A stretch of DNA of 64,000 nucleotides from Neobacillus bataviensis (GCF_019969725.1 NZ_JAHXYW010000010.1:62001-126000); one strand, 5' to 3'. Shown: positions 52,229 through 62,551, numbered from the stretch's first letter. The notes: generated by a model from the sequence alone, not told the origin. Made by a program: numbers and translations.

Positions 52229-55200
52229 TTAATGTAAGACGTTGATCTTGCTGGAAGCAACCGCTGTCACTTTGAATCCTTCCACGTTCTCACCGTCTGC
52301 GGAGAGGGTGTAGGTTCCGTTTGGAATCTCAGGACCTGGCGCCCATGTGAATCGGATTTCATCTTCCATCGGATATTCTTTCGTAAACACGACATTGCCG
52401 TTCGCATCCTTGATATAGAATTTCCAATGGATTTTATTATCAGAGAAGGCGATGATTTTCGCTGGGCTATTTTCATTGACTTTCGTGTAGTTTTGAACAG
52501 TCAAGTACTGAATCAGCATGCTTGACTTGATGTAGGATGTATCTCCCCATACGGTGTAACCTTCGTTATAAGCAGCATCTTCCGCCATGACGACAATGCT
52601 TTTTGGCGCTTTCCTCACAGTTAAGCTGGTTACACCTGGCTTTAAGACGTTATAGTTACCATCTAAATAGACAACAGCTTGTGCGAAACCTACTCCGCCT
52701 TCGTTATCGGCTACATCAAAGGAAATTTGATATTTTCCGTCTGCTGTCGGCGTCACTTGAATGTTCGATGCATGCGGCGCTTTGGAATCCAATTTCACTG
52801 GAATTTCAGTTGTTTGCAGTCTAGCACCCGGGTAATCTAGGGTCGAGCGAAGTACATATTTGTAATCACCATCCGGCAGGGTGTTACCATTTTCATCTTG
52901 ACCTTTCCAGTAGTAAGAATCAACATCAATATCGTAGTAGGTGTTGCCATTACTCATAATGTTTTTCTGGAATTTCCACGGCTCGCCAGTGAATTCGCTA
53001 TAGTTACCAAGGTATTTCACTTGGTTTCCGTCTTTATCGGCGATATAAGCTTCAAGTTTTGACAAGTTTCGCAGCACGGTGAAGCTCGCCCTGACCCCAT
53101 TTGCTATGGAATATGGAGAGACTCCTACGCGCTGAGCGGTATATTTATGGGTTAACGGGTCTAATGCCAGCGGTCCATCAGAAATATCATCCCAAAGGGT
53201 TGTGTAGCCTAAGTACGCATCGTTTTTCTCAGGAGAAGGATCGATGTTTTTCGGCTCATCCCATTTTCCGTAGAAGCCCATGTATGGCATCGATAACGGA
53301 ACGACTTTTTCGCTCTTATTATTGGATGTTGGCACCAAGCGCACGAATCCTTCGACGAAGGTGTTTTTCTTCATATTTTCTGGAAGCTGTACATCAATGC
53401 TTAACTCTTTTTGCTTGCCGCGCTTGATCGTAATCGCGTCTCCGCCGTTCACATGAACATCTGCTCCTTCGATACGCGTCATCTTAGTTGTATTGTAATC
53501 ATTTTCCCTCGTATTGAATCCAAACACGCCCAAGTCATAAGAAGCATGCGTTACTTCGTCCGTTAACACATCTACAACAACTTTGTATTCCATTGAATCA
53601 GGAACATCTTTGCCTTCTAATGCTTGCATTTCAAGCTTCATATTGAAATGAGTGTCCCCGATTTCATGCAGGGCTACGCTGCCTGCTTGCTCAAGCGGTG
53701 CGCGTTTGTTTCGCAACAATACAGGAGTATTAATCGCATTTTGAATCTCCATTAAGCCAGAACCTTGCATGCGTGGAGAGTATGGAAGCTTGTTATCAGT
53801 TCTTGGGTCGGCAATAATATTTGCTGTATTCATTAGTGCAAGTTTTGCTAACAATGCTGTATCTTCATTTTTCGCCAAGCCTTTATTACGCAGGGATTCC
53901 ATCAATAATGCCGCTCCACCTGCTACTTGAGGAGTTGCCATAGATGTTCCGCTCATGACTTGATATTTGTTATTTGGAATCGTCGAATAAATTTGACCGC
54001 CGACCCCTGTGATTTCAGGTTTGAAATCAAGATTTTCAGGTGTTCCCCATGAGGAGAAGTAAGAAACCGTATTTTTCAGCGGATTGTCAATCCATGTGCC
54101 GTTTGACAATTTTACCGTTATGTTTTGACCTGATTGAAGTTTTGCGATCATGCTTTGTCCGGCATCCTTGCTTGTCGAAACAACTGGAATCGACGTTGAT
54201 ACTAAAGGTAATTGCGGATAATCTTTCATCGTGGTCGGTGGAACGAAAATCGTTGCCACTGCACCCTTAGCCTTCGCATAGGATTGGACATAAGTCCAAT
54301 TTGAATATGTGGTCTTCGGCTGGCAAATCATGATTTTTCCAGCTAAGTCCATGTTTTTGATGTCGGTGTCTTTTCCTTCTACTCCATACACCACTTGGTA
54401 TTCCTTATTTGGATCGAGCTTGTCTCCTAGTGCAAATCCAGAGTACGTCTGATCTTGGAAAGCAAGTTCTGTTCCATCAGATAAATGAAGCGTATTCATT
54501 TGGATATTGTTGTTCTCATATGATGCAACAGACAAAGCAAACGGGCTGACACCAGGAGAGCCTACCGTTCCGATATCTGGATTGTCTGCATACGGCAATA
54601 ATGAACTCATCATGATATTGTTCTTTGAGCTATAGGAAGCATTACCTCCTGCTACCACTACTAATGCACCTTGCTCAGTTGCTTCACGAATTGCTTGTTG
54701 AACCGGATCTTCACTTTCGCTTACCGGACCTGCATCAGAACCTAAACTCATGTTAATAACATCGGCGCCCATTTCCACTGCGTGCTGAATGCCGGCAATG
54801 ATATCATCTTCCTGTGCGCCGCCGCCGCCTTTATCAGAGAAGACTTTTTCAGCGAGGATTTGTGCACCCGGTGCAATTCCTTTTACGCCGTTAGCGCTTT
54901 CATCTCCATTAGCAGAGATGATACCAGATACGTGCATACCATGCGGATTTGTGCTAGGGAATACATCATTATCATTATCTGCCCAGTCATAGCCGGTTGG
55001 CACCTTATCGTTGTACCAAACATCGTTCGCTTCTGTAGAAGCTAGTTTCGCTTCAATATTCGAAGCTGTAAGTTTCTCTTGAGCTTTTCCCGTATCAGTT
55101 AAGGTCAAATCTTTATGTTTATAATCAACGCCTGAATCGACAACAGCAACTAGCATGCCTTCCCCTTGGTAGCCAAGAGACTGCCATACCTTTTGTGCTT

Positions 55201-55720
55201 GAACTAAACCTTTACTCTCATCTGCCGCTGCGGTGAACGTGCGGGCAATATGAATGCGCTTCACGCCATCGATTTTTTGAATGTCTTTTAAGTCTTTGAA
55301 TTTTGTTTCCATCGAAAATCCGTTAAATCCTGTGTGGAAGCGATGTCTTACAGCTTTCTCCTGACCCTTTGGAAGCTCGCTGATAACTTTATCCTGAATT
55401 TTTTCAGGGGATGCAGTGGCAGGGAGATCAGTTGGCTGATCGAGCTCTACAATGACGCGTACATCTTGGTCCCCCTTAAATGGATTTTTTCCGTTTTTTA
55501 CATTCCGATAATCAAATGGATCATTGCTTGCTTCATCTGTTGCTTGTCCATGCTCAGCCATTAAAATTTCATGCCCCTGCTTCAAGATATCTTGAAGTGT
55601 GATTTCATTGTTTGAGCCATCGTTTACCGTTTCAGCCGAAACATATGTACTTGAAAGCAACATTGCAGACAATGCTGCTGTTGTCAGCACTTTAAATGGC
55701 ATGCTCTTCCATTTTTTCAT
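52229..55720 (-). CDS. Large secreted subtilase (S8), Vpr/lactocepin-like
   Basis: An 1163-residue protease precursor. Signal peptide 1-29, propeptide with I9-like domain (about 75-160), catalytic domain with Asp195 in VVDSGVDYKHKDL, His260 in NPHGMHVSGI and Ser593 in SGTSMATPQVAGGAALL, a PA domain inserted at about 430-560, then Fn3-like and other beta domains to the C-terminus (SVALHEIGDTHFNMKLEMQA, RASFTVLRNLSKLEAYIADK). No LPXTG anchor. Probably a broad-specificity extracellular protease. ATG behind AGGGGA. Confidence 0.93.
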   Translation of the reverse strand: MKKWKSMPFKVLTTAALSAMLLSSTYVSAETVNDGSNNEITLQDILKQGHEILMAEHGQATDEASNDPFDYRNVKNGKNPFKGDQDVRVIVELDQPTDLPATASPEKIQDKVISELPKGQEKAVRHRFHTGFNGFSMETKFKDLKDIQKIDGVKRIHIARTFTAAADESKGLVQAQKVWQSLGYQGEGMLVAVVDSGVDYKHKDLTLTDTGKAQEKLTASNIEAKLASTEANDVWYNDKVPTGYDWADNDNDVFPSTNPHGMHVSGIISANGDESANGVKGIAPGAQILAEKVFSDKGGGGAQEDDIIAGIQHAVEMGADVINMSLGSDAGPVSESEDPVQQAIREATEQGALVVVAGGNASYSSKNNIMMSSLLPYADNPDIGTVGSPGVSPFALSVASYENNNIQMNTLHLSDGTELAFQDQTYSGFALGDKLDPNKEYQVVYGVEGKDTDIKNMDLAGKIMICQPKTTYSNWTYVQSYAKAKGAVATIFVPPTTMKDYPQLPLVSTSIPVVSTSKDAGQSMIAKLQSGQNITVKLSNGTWIDNPLKNTVSYFSSWGTPENLDFKPEITGVGGQIYSTIPNNKYQVMSGTSMATPQVAGGAALLMESLRNKGLAKNEDTALLAKLALMNTANIIADPRTDNKLPYSPRMQGSGLMEIQNAINTPVLLRNKRAPLEQAGSVALHEIGDTHFNMKLEMQALEGKDVPDSMEYKVVVDVLTDEVTHASYDLGVFGFNTRENDYNTTKMTRIEGADVHVNGGDAITIKRGKQKELSIDVQLPENMKKNTFVEGFVRLVPTSNNKSEKVVPLSMPYMGFYGKWDEPKNIDPSPEKNDAYLGYTTLWDDISDGPLALDPLTHKYTAQRVGVSPYSIANGVRASFTVLRNLSKLEAYIADKDGNQVKYLGNYSEFTGEPWKFQKNIMSNGNTYYDIDVDSYYWKGQDENGNTLPDGDYKYVLRSTLDYPGARLQTTEIPVKLDSKAPHASNIQVTPTADGKYQISFDVADNEGGVGFAQAVVYLDGNYNVLKPGVTSLTVRKAPKSIVVMAEDAAYNEGYTVWGDTSYIKSSMLIQYLTVQNYTKVNENSPAKIIAFSDNKIHWKFYIKDANGNVVFTKEYPMEDEIRFTWAPGPEIPNGTYTLSADGENVEGFKVTAVASSKINVLH

Positions 55721-55884
55721 TTAAATTCCCCTCTCCTTTGTGTATGATTTTATCTCTATTTTCAATAATAGGAATTTTCGGAAAAGGTGTAAATTGGGGA
55801 AATAATGCCGTAATTTCACATTTTTTTTGTAAAAAATTGTTCCATACCCTAAAGAATATTTTTAAATAATTAAACAAAATAAGA

Positions 55885-55912
55885 AAAAAAGCGCATTTAC
55901 ATGCGCTTTTTT
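55885..55912. terminator. Isolated bidirectional terminator
   Basis: AAAAAAAGCGCAT / ATGCGCTTTTTT with TTAC loop. Confidence 0.6.
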
Positions 55913-56130
55913 GTGAGAGGGATGTTCATTTTGTCCTATTGTTCTAAAAAAATGTCGAAAAAATAAAAACTATAACCCTTCAAATTCCCCCAATTTACCC
56001 CCTTATTGTAAATAAAATTATTCTTTTTCCATTTTAGCTAGGTATTTTTATTTTAATAAAGTCTATATGGACATTTTGGAAAAGAGATGCAAATGGATGA
56101 CGGTCTTTCTTAATGATCCTGGGAGGAATA

Positions 56131-56168
56131 GGGGATTATGTAATTTACACATAATCCCGGTTTAGTTT
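56131..56168 (+). terminator. Terminator-like stem, plus-strand T-run
   Basis: GGGATTATGT / ACATAATCCC with AATTTAC loop, then GGTTTAGTTTTTTG. Which transcript it ends is unclear. Confidence 0.5.
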
Positions 56169-56172
56169 TTTG

Positions 56173-57291
56173 TTATACTATTTTTTCTTCAATCCCCCAA
56201 ACTTTCCGCAGTTCGGTTGGTATGAGAAATGGGGTATATTCATAATCGGTCATGGCAAGTGACTGGCGCTTCATTAAGGCTAACCCAAGCCGATTGATCA
56301 TACTTCCAAAAAAGCCCGTATAGTCAGAATCAAGAAAAAAGCCCATTAGCTCTTTGTGTTTCATAAGGTTTTGCCAATTGGAGTGCGGAACTTCCATCCA
56401 GTCCGCTATTTCGTCGCCTGCGGTTTCTCGAATTAGAGCAGGGATTATGTTGTCAAACATCTGACCGGGAATGAGACCTGCATGAAACTCAAGTAGAGCC
56501 TTGGTCATCTGGACCCCTTCAGGGGACGGCCCATGATGTCTTTTTTTAATCATTTTCTCCAACTGAATTCCTTCTTCCATAGTTTCTGGAATAATATCCT
56601 TCCGAACTCCCAGCATGATTCCGACGATTTTCCAAAAGTACAAGTAATCTTCCGCCTGTTTTTCTGTTACTTTCATACCTAATTGGCGAAGCCCAGCTAT
56701 GATGACAATGGAAAAGGTTAATAAGGTACCAAGCAGGTCCTCCTGACAGATGGGGATGCCATTTTCTTTTTCATCCCATCTGCCGGTCTTTTGAACCAAA
56801 TGTCGAATAGCTGAATGCATTAAACGGACTTTTTGAATGGCTTTGATTCCTAGTCCCCCTCGTTCAAGTCCGCCTGGTCCCATGACATGAAGAACAAATT
56901 GCCCCGTTTCTGCTATCCTGCGGTATGCATTTTGACCTAAACGGTAACTGAATGTAAGGACCTTCACACCTTTACGTGCTGCGTAACAATTCACTAGTGA
57001 GGATGTTGATAATAGGAAGGTGATGGCAATGCCGTGTTCCTGAAATAAATCTGTTGCATTTCTTATTCTCGACCAGTCCACGCCTTCTGGGCAATAAGCT
57101 GTATCCTTAAGCCAAAATTCTATCGTATCAGGCAGCTCTTCCGGATACTCTTGGTCATTGTACATTAATTGCTTCAACAAACTGTTTACGGAACCCACCT
57201 GACTGTTCTTGAACAGTTCTTCAATTATTCGGTCCGGTACTGGATCCCCTTCTTTCCGTAACTTCTCCAAAAACTCGTCTGTTAATAACAT
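56173..57291 (-). CDS. Oxygenase MpaB family protein (DUF2236)
   Basis: A 372-residue, all-helical DUF2236 protein with GIAITFLLSTSSLVNCYAAR, RIAETGQFVLHVMGPGGLER, KVRLMHSAIRHLVQKTG (His residues of the presumed heme site) and EDLLGTLLTFSIVIIAGLRQ. Relatives include MpaB' and the rubber oxygenase Lcp, which hold a b-type heme. A real oxygenase role is not proven here. Monocistronic, ATG behind AGGGGGAAAGAG. Confidence 0.83.
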   Translation of the reverse strand: MLLTDEFLEKLRKEGDPVPDRIIEELFKNSQVGSVNSLLKQLMYNDQEYPEELPDTIEFWLKDTAYCPEGVDWSRIRNATDLFQEHGIAITFLLSTSSLVNCYAARKGVKVLTFSYRLGQNAYRRIAETGQFVLHVMGPGGLERGGLGIKAIQKVRLMHSAIRHLVQKTGRWDEKENGIPICQEDLLGTLLTFSIVIIAGLRQLGMKVTEKQAEDYLYFWKIVGIMLGVRKDIIPETMEEGIQLEKMIKKRHHGPSPEGVQMTKALLEFHAGLIPGQMFDNIIPALIRETAGDEIADWMEVPHSNWQNLMKHKELMGFFLDSDYTGFFGSMINRLGLALMKRQSLAMTDYEYTPFLIPTELRKVWGIEEKIV

Positions 57292-57656
57292 CTCTTTCCC
57301 CCTCTTACTATTCTTTGGTAGATTAAAAGACTTGAAACATTATATATATATTCCTACTAATATGAAAACTTCTAAATACGCTATTCATAATTTTACCAAA
57401 CGAACCTTTGGTTCAATAGTGGTACCTAAAATTTTCCTAATAAGTTCCCAAGAATCTTCCTAATCATTACCCATAAAGTTCCCGCCCTATACTCTATAAC
57501 TGGGAAAATCCCTTTTGTTATGATTGGATTACGAAGCGAAAGGGGGTAAATATCAACGAGTGGGAATGAGTCCCTATTCACATATAGCGGTAAATTTGAA
57601 GGTATTTCCTTTTTAACAACAGAATAACAAAGCTTAGAAATTTGGGGGAGAGAATG
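57292..57656. other. Divergent gap between MpaB-like and collagen-like genes
   Basis: No gene and no clear terminator. A TATATATATA tract lies at about 57343-57352. Promoters for both genes must be here but I cannot single out hexamers with confidence. Confidence 0.3.
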
Positions 57657-58322
57657 ATGGGAAAATTGAAGAGATTCACTACTATACGAAATAGTTTAAT
57701 TATTCTAGCTGTGACCCTTACATCATCAGTCGTGACCACATTTGCTGAAGGAAACGATACCGTTTATTACGGTTGTGTAAATCAAAAAAGTGGTGCGCTC
57801 AGAATAATAGGTGCCCAAGAAACATGTGCCGACGCGAAAGAAATGAAAATTAGTTGGAACCAGGTAGGTCCTAAAGGCGATACAGGACTTAAAGGGGATA
57901 AAGGGGAAACTGGGGCTACAGGGGCTACAGGGCCTCAGGGACTTCAGGGTGAAAAAGGTGATAAGGGAGACACTGGTGCAACGGGACCTACAGGCCCTCA
58001 GGGACCTCAGGGTGAAAAAGGTGAAAAAGGCGATAAAGGAGACACTGGGGCTACAGGGCCTCAAGGATATGTTGATTTGGTTAAATATGGTACTTCTAAC
58101 CTAATCCCAAATCAAAGTTCAGGTACCTTTACAGCTAAATGTCATCCTGGAGAGAAAGTGGTATCGGGAGGATACTTAACTTATAACTTTACAGAAGGCG
58201 TCCGTATAAATGGTAGTTATCCCTCCGTTGACTGGAGTGGCTGGGAAGTGAGTGCAGAAAATAAAAATAGTTTTGGTCTAAAAGAGGATTTATACGTGTA
58301 TGTGATCTGTACTCCTTACTAG
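57657..58322 (+). CDS. Secreted collagen-like repeat protein
   Basis: About 221 residues: signal peptide or N-terminal helix (about 14-31), a Cys-containing head ([35 protein letters not shown]), a Gly-X-Y collagen stretch of about 20 triplets ([32 protein letters not shown]), and a C-terminal globular domain with [17 protein letters not shown]. Similar proteins occur at bacilli cell surfaces. ATG 57657 sits six bases behind GGGGGAG. Confidence 0.85.
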   Translation: MGKLKRFTTIRNSLIILAVTLTSSVVTTFAEGNDTVYYGCVNQKSGALRIIGAQETCADAKEMKISWNQVGPKGDTGLKGDKGETGATGATGPQGLQGEKGDKGDTGATGPTGPQGPQGEKGEKGDKGDTGATGPQGYVDLVKYGTSNLIPNQSSGTFTAKCHPGEKVVSGGYLTYNFTEGVRINGSYPSVDWSGWEVSAENKNSFGLKEDLYVYVICTPY

Positions 58323-58392
58323 TTGAGTGCTTGTTACTTACTTTCCTATCTTTGATGGATATGCTAAAAACATCTAACGGAGGAGATTTTCT

Positions 58393-59271
58393 ATGGAAAA
58401 AAGAAAAAAGTGGTTGGCAGGAATTGCATCTCTCGTAATAGGTTTTTCCGTATTTGCTTCCCAAGCGGTTGCCGCAACACCGGAAGTGGTCGATTTGTCA
58501 AAAGCAGAAAGCATTACCATTTATGAAGTTACCTCTGTTACCCATGAATTAACATATACGATTGATGAGTTAGTTAAGGGTGTGGATTGGTTTCCGCCGG
58601 ACTCAGCTGCCGGCGAAGATTATCATTTTTCCATTGACTTGACCAACAATACATTCACAACTGTCGCAAGATATGACCAAAACTCTATTCCTTTTAACAA
58701 TATTGCTGGTGTCCGTGTGAATGGGTTGAAAAATTATACGGAGAATACAGTATGGGCCAGCAAAGTAGTCGCCGCAACATCGGGCGGTACAGACATTCCG
58801 ACAATCTTGGGAGCCAATCTCAAGGACTTTCCTTACTATCTCCATCAAACAGCCGATACGTTTATAACCGTTCAATTTGAAGGGATTCCCGACCAAGCGC
58901 CAGATGTATCAAATGCTGTACCATCAATCGACAGCATCTCGGTTTCAAATAATAAAATGGTACCTGTTACCATTCAGAACGTAACCGATTCGGATGGGGA
59001 TCCAGTCACTATTAGAATTACAGGCATCACACAAGATGAGGCAGTGGGGAAAACAGCTGATGGAGCTGGAATAGGAACAGACATCGCTTGGATAAGAGCC
59101 GAACGGGACGGAAAAGGGAATGGCAGGGTCTATCAAATTTCCTTCACGGCAACAGATAGCAAGGGAGGTTCCTCTGTTGGGAGTGTTCTAGTCAATGTTC
59201 CACATAGCCAAGGGGAAAATGGCTCTGCTGTTGATGATGGACAAAATTATGATTCAACAGTAACAGAATAA
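58393..59271 (+). CDS. Secreted protein with Ig/cadherin-like C-terminal domain
   Basis: A 292-residue protein: signal peptide (ending AVAATP), an unrecognised N-terminal domain (about 30-165) and a C-terminal Ig/cadherin-like module (about 170-275; NVTDSDGDPVTIRITGITQD, RAERDGKGNGRVYQISFTAT, DSKGGSSVGSVLVNVPHSQ). The family of the N-terminal part is not known to me. Seventy bases behind the collagen-like gene; may be co-transcribed. Confidence 0.7.
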   Translation: MEKRKKWLAGIASLVIGFSVFASQAVAATPEVVDLSKAESITIYEVTSVTHELTYTIDELVKGVDWFPPDSAAGEDYHFSIDLTNNTFTTVARYDQNSIPFNNIAGVRVNGLKNYTENTVWASKVVAATSGGTDIPTILGANLKDFPYYLHQTADTFITVQFEGIPDQAPDVSNAVPSIDSISVSNNKMVPVTIQNVTDSDGDPVTIRITGITQDEAVGKTADGAGIGTDIAWIRAERDGKGNGRVYQISFTATDSKGGSSVGSVLVNVPHSQGENGSAVDDGQNYDSTVTE

Positions 59272-59305
59272 CATAGTTAAATTTTTTGGATGTTTTTGCG
59301 AAAAA

Positions 59306-59346
59306 ACAACAGCACCCTCTAATTTGATGGAGAGGTGCTGTTTTGT
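59306..59346 (+). terminator. Terminator after secreted protein
   Basis: AACAGCACC / GGTGCTGTT stem with inner CTCT/AGAG pairs, then TTTGTTATT. Confidence 0.85.
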
Positions 59347-59572
59347 TATTTGAATGCCTAGATGAATATCAAATATTGATAAAAAATAATAAATTAATCC
59401 CAATAAAAAGGCGAGTTTTACTTCTATGTCTCGCGGAAAGTTATATTTTTTTGTGAAGTTGGTAATCTATAAAATTAATATGAATAGGAAATTTTTAGTA
59501 ATATAATGAAATTAGAAAAAAATAATCAGGAGGACACTATTAAATGTGTCCTTCTTATGGGAGAGGAAGAAC

Positions 59573-60328
59573 GTGGGGATATTTGATAAATTCAAGAAAA
59601 AAGAAAATCATAAAGATTATATTGAAGAAATAATTGCTAAATTAAGTTGCGAATGTCGGATTATTGATGAGAAAGATGCTAATACTGTTACGAGGATTTA
59701 TAATGAGGCACTTATCGATGGCAAAAAAGAAGGGTACACGCCTCTTATCATTATCCCTTCAGAATTGATGCTAGAAATTATGGATACTAATGCAGATAAT
59801 GGATTCTCTCACGATGATCGGGATTCCATCCTAGAGAAAGCGAAGGATATTGACGCAAAAAAACTATTAAAGAACCTGCTTGAGGATGTCATGCCCATGG
59901 GTGAGGATGAGAACGAGGACTACGATATCACCGGCGAGTTTGTAATAGAGGAACAAACGCATCATTTTCTTTCTATTGAGGATGCAATTAACGAAAAAAT
60001 CATTCTCGCAAAGATACCAACGGATAAACCTTGGGAAGCAGCGGCTTGGGTGCCAATGGGCGGATTCAATGAATGCCCTTTGCCAGAAGAACAAGTGGCT
60101 GTATTCAAATACTGGTATGAAAAATATGGAGCAATGCCAGCTTTGGTTGCTTCTGATGTCTGGGAATTATTTGTGGAGAACCCTCCCACGACACAAGAAG
60201 ATTCAGAATTTCTTGCTTGGGAGCAATTTGGATTTTGTGGGGATATAGTCTGGCAAGGAGTAGGAACAGTCAAGGCGCTTGCCGGGACACTGGTCAATTC
60301 TTCTGTATGGTATTTTTGGTGGGATTAA
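59573..60328 (+). CDS. DUF4253 family protein
   Basis: About 251 residues. The C-terminal part is the DUF4253 domain: ILAKIPTDKPWEAAAWVPMG, GGFNECPLPEEQVAVFKYWY, EFLAWEQFGFCGDIVWQG and SSVWYFWWD. GTG at 59573 with AGAGGA just in front is chosen. A strong AGGAGGA at 59528 instead points to an out-of-frame ATG at 59544 coding for a 29-residue peptide overlapping the gene start; a hairpin (GGACAC/GTGTCC) surrounds it. Function unknown; such domains occur with toxin-immunity type sets, which is not evident here. Confidence 0.8.
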   Translation: MGIFDKFKKKENHKDYIEEIIAKLSCECRIIDEKDANTVTRIYNEALIDGKKEGYTPLIIIPSELMLEIMDTNADNGFSHDDRDSILEKAKDIDAKKLLKNLLEDVMPMGEDENEDYDITGEFVIEEQTHHFLSIEDAINEKIILAKIPTDKPWEAAAWVPMGGFNECPLPEEQVAVFKYWYEKYGAMPALVASDVWELFVENPPTTQEDSEFLAWEQFGFCGDIVWQGVGTVKALAGTLVNSSVWYFWWD

Positions 60329-60367
60329 AAAAAGAGAACTGTTTTTTTTAGGATAAGGGGGATTAAC

Positions 60368-62212
60368 TTGAAAGGAAGTCGGGTTTCTGGATTATGGTTT
60401 AGGATTTTGTTTGCAGCTTTATGTTTTTTCCTAGTTTCGCAGTTTAGCAGCCAGCAAGCACTTGCAGCTGGAGTGGTGATGAAAGATCTTCAGCTTAGTT
60501 CCAAGGCTGTGAAGGTTGGGGATTATGTTGACATTAGTTTAGATTTAGGATTCGAACCAGCAGCAGTGGCTTCTTCTGTATACTTAACACTTCGTGCTGT
60601 TGATGATGGGAATACCTATTCAAGGGCAGCCAGATTAGAGTATGACGAGGCAGCGAAGAAGTATGTTACTAAATTTAAAATAGAGGATTACCATGCAAAG
60701 GGGAATTGGAAGGTTAGCGAAATTAGCGTTTTTTTAAATGGGAGAGATTATTTTTTCAAAAATGCTGAATTATTTCCTGGCGCTCCGGAAGCAACCGACT
60801 TAAGTGCGGGCAATTTCTATGTCGATCCGTCAGGGTATCAGCCGCAGCTAGGGGCGGTAAGTATCGATAAGAATCAGGGCTCGTTGGGCGATACGATAAA
60901 AATTTCTGCTGCGGGATTAAATAATTTAGGAAATTATGATTCTACTAGAATTGAAGCCGTTTATCGTACTCCTTCTGATAAGTTACGTTCTTTTTTCTTT
61001 AGCGATTCGTTTAATCCGCAAATTTCTACTATTTCGATTGATCAGTCTTTCGAGACTGGAACTTGGAAGCTTGATCATTTTGTTGTGACGGACCGATATA
61101 ATTATAACTATCGATACGTTTATAATAGCGTCTTTTATAGCGGAGAAAATACGAGAGATTTTAGTAATATCGATTTCACTGTGGGAAAAGCTTCAGGATG
61201 GGTGGAAGTTAATGGAAAGCGCTATTTTATTGACGAATCCGGTAATCCTAAAGTAGGTTGGTTTGATTACGATCATCATCGCTATTACTTTGATGAAAAC
61301 GGAGTGATGGTTACTGGCTGGATTTATGTAGATGATAAAGAATACTACCTTAATAAAGATGGAAAAATGGTAGCCGGCTGGAATTATATTGAGGATGGCA
61401 TGTATTATTTTTTAACGACTGGCGAACTCGTTTATGACTGGCAGCTGATTGATAACAAATGGTATTTTTTCGATGAGTACGGAACGATGGTCACTGGCTT
61501 TGCGATGATCGGCAGTGAATTCTACTATTTTAATAGTGATGGGGTCATGCAAACGGGATGGCAGCAAATTGAAGGCGATTGGTATTATTTCAATAATGAG
61601 GGAGAGCTCGTTACAGGCTGGGTTAGCTGGAACAAGAAATGGTATTACTTAGACGAACAAGAAGGTTATATGGTAACGGGCGCCCATTTCGTTGGCGGCA
61701 AATTATACATTTTTGATAGTAATGGTGCCATGGCTGCAGGGGGCTGGAAGAATATCAGCGGAAAATGGTATTACCTCAATACAAGTGGTGCAGCAGCGGT
61801 TGATTGGAAGCAAGTAAACGGCAAGTGGTACTATTTCGATCCAAATAATGGAGTTATGGCAACAGGATGGAAAAATCTTTATGTGAACCAAGCACTTTAT
61901 TCAGCGCCATCCAGCATCAAAGAATGGTATTATTTCGGCACAAGCGGCGCCATGACAACGGGCTGGCTGTACCAAGGCGGTAAGTGGTATTACCTCAACA
62001 AATGGGGCGGTATGGCAACTGGAATGCAAATCATAAGCGGTACAAAGTATTACTTTAAAACAAATGGTGCCATGGCTGCGAATGAGTGGGTTAATTTAGG
62101 GCCAAACAATAAGTACTGGTATTATTATTTATCATCAGGGAAACAGGCGGTTGGCTGGCACACCATAAATGGGAAAAGGTATTATTTTGATAAGAATGGG
62201 GTTCTGCAATAA
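60368..62212 (+). CDS. Secreted cell-wall-binding protein, about fourteen repeats
   Basis: A 614-residue protein: signal peptide (ending ALAAG), a beta-rich N-terminal region of about 250 residues with two similar halves (KDLQLSSKAVKVGDYVDISL; GAVSIDKNQGSLGDTIKISA), then fourteen or so wall-binding repeats of the type GW-x(6)-WYYFNxxGxxVTGW from about 275 to the end. No catalytic domain is evident. TTG start behind AAGGGGG. It may have donated, or received, the repeat fragment behind ugd. Confidence 0.87.
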   Translation: MKGSRVSGLWFRILFAALCFFLVSQFSSQQALAAGVVMKDLQLSSKAVKVGDYVDISLDLGFEPAAVASSVYLTLRAVDDGNTYSRAARLEYDEAAKKYVTKFKIEDYHAKGNWKVSEISVFLNGRDYFFKNAELFPGAPEATDLSAGNFYVDPSGYQPQLGAVSIDKNQGSLGDTIKISAAGLNNLGNYDSTRIEAVYRTPSDKLRSFFFSDSFNPQISTISIDQSFETGTWKLDHFVVTDRYNYNYRYVYNSVFYSGENTRDFSNIDFTVGKASGWVEVNGKRYFIDESGNPKVGWFDYDHHRYYFDENGVMVTGWIYVDDKEYYLNKDGKMVAGWNYIEDGMYYFLTTGELVYDWQLIDNKWYFFDEYGTMVTGFAMIGSEFYYFNSDGVMQTGWQQIEGDWYYFNNEGELVTGWVSWNKKWYYLDEQEGYMVTGAHFVGGKLYIFDSNGAMAAGGWKNISGKWYYLNTSGAAAVDWKQVNGKWYYFDPNNGVMATGWKNLYVNQALYSAPSSIKEWYYFGTSGAMTTGWLYQGGKWYYLNKWGGMATGMQIISGTKYYFKTNGAMAANEWVNLGPNNKYWYYYLSSGKQAVGWHTINGKRYYFDKNGVLQ

Positions 62213-62248
62213 TATTTCGAGGAAGCGTAAAATAAAGAGTTGTAATTC

Positions 62249-62276
62249 GAAGCTGTCATTGTGGCAGCTTTTTTTA
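62249..62276 (+). terminator. Terminator after wall-binding gene
   Basis: AAGCTGTC / GGCAGCTT stem (one G-T pair), then seven T. Confidence 0.8.
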
Positions 62277-62410
62277 TGTTTTTAAAATTTACATTTTTTC
62301 AACAAACTTTTACAAAATTTCATACTTTTAAAATAAGTTTGAGTATTTTATTTTTGCGATTTCCATTAAAATGGGCATTTTTAATGAAAATGGAAAAAAA
62401 TAAATTAAAA

Positions 62411-62444
62411 CTTTGTTCAAATATAGTTTAACTTTTGTTCAAAT
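62411..62444. promoter_or_regulatory. Direct repeat TTTGTTCAAAT, possible operator
   Basis: TTTGTTCAAAT appears twice, 21 bases apart (two turns of DNA), upstream of the ureI-like gene. Such helically phased repeats suggest binding of a regulator; the factor is unknown. Confidence 0.4.
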
Positions 62445-62475
62445 TGTATGGTATATTATTTAGGTATTTAACGAG

Positions 62476-62489
62476 TGAAAGCGTTTCAT
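62476..62489 (+). promoter_or_regulatory. cre-like site before ureI-like gene
   Basis: TGAAAGCGTTTCAT, matching TGWAARCGYTWNCW except for one position; 62 bases before the start codon. Suggests catabolite control of the transporter pair. Confidence 0.5.
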
Positions 62490-62551
62490 GTAAAACTAGT
62501 TGATGATAGAAATTTAGCAGAAAATACCTCGAATAAGTGAGGAGGAACATA

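Larger units (their letters stand above)
55721..56172. other. Gene-free gap upstream of the subtilase
   Basis: AT-rich with two hairpins: GCGCAT/ATGCGC flanked by A and T runs (55885-55912) and GGGATTATGT/ACATAATCCC (56131-56157) before TTTTTTG. No gene-like frame is visible; the start side of the subtilase promoter is presumably here. Confidence 0.35.
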
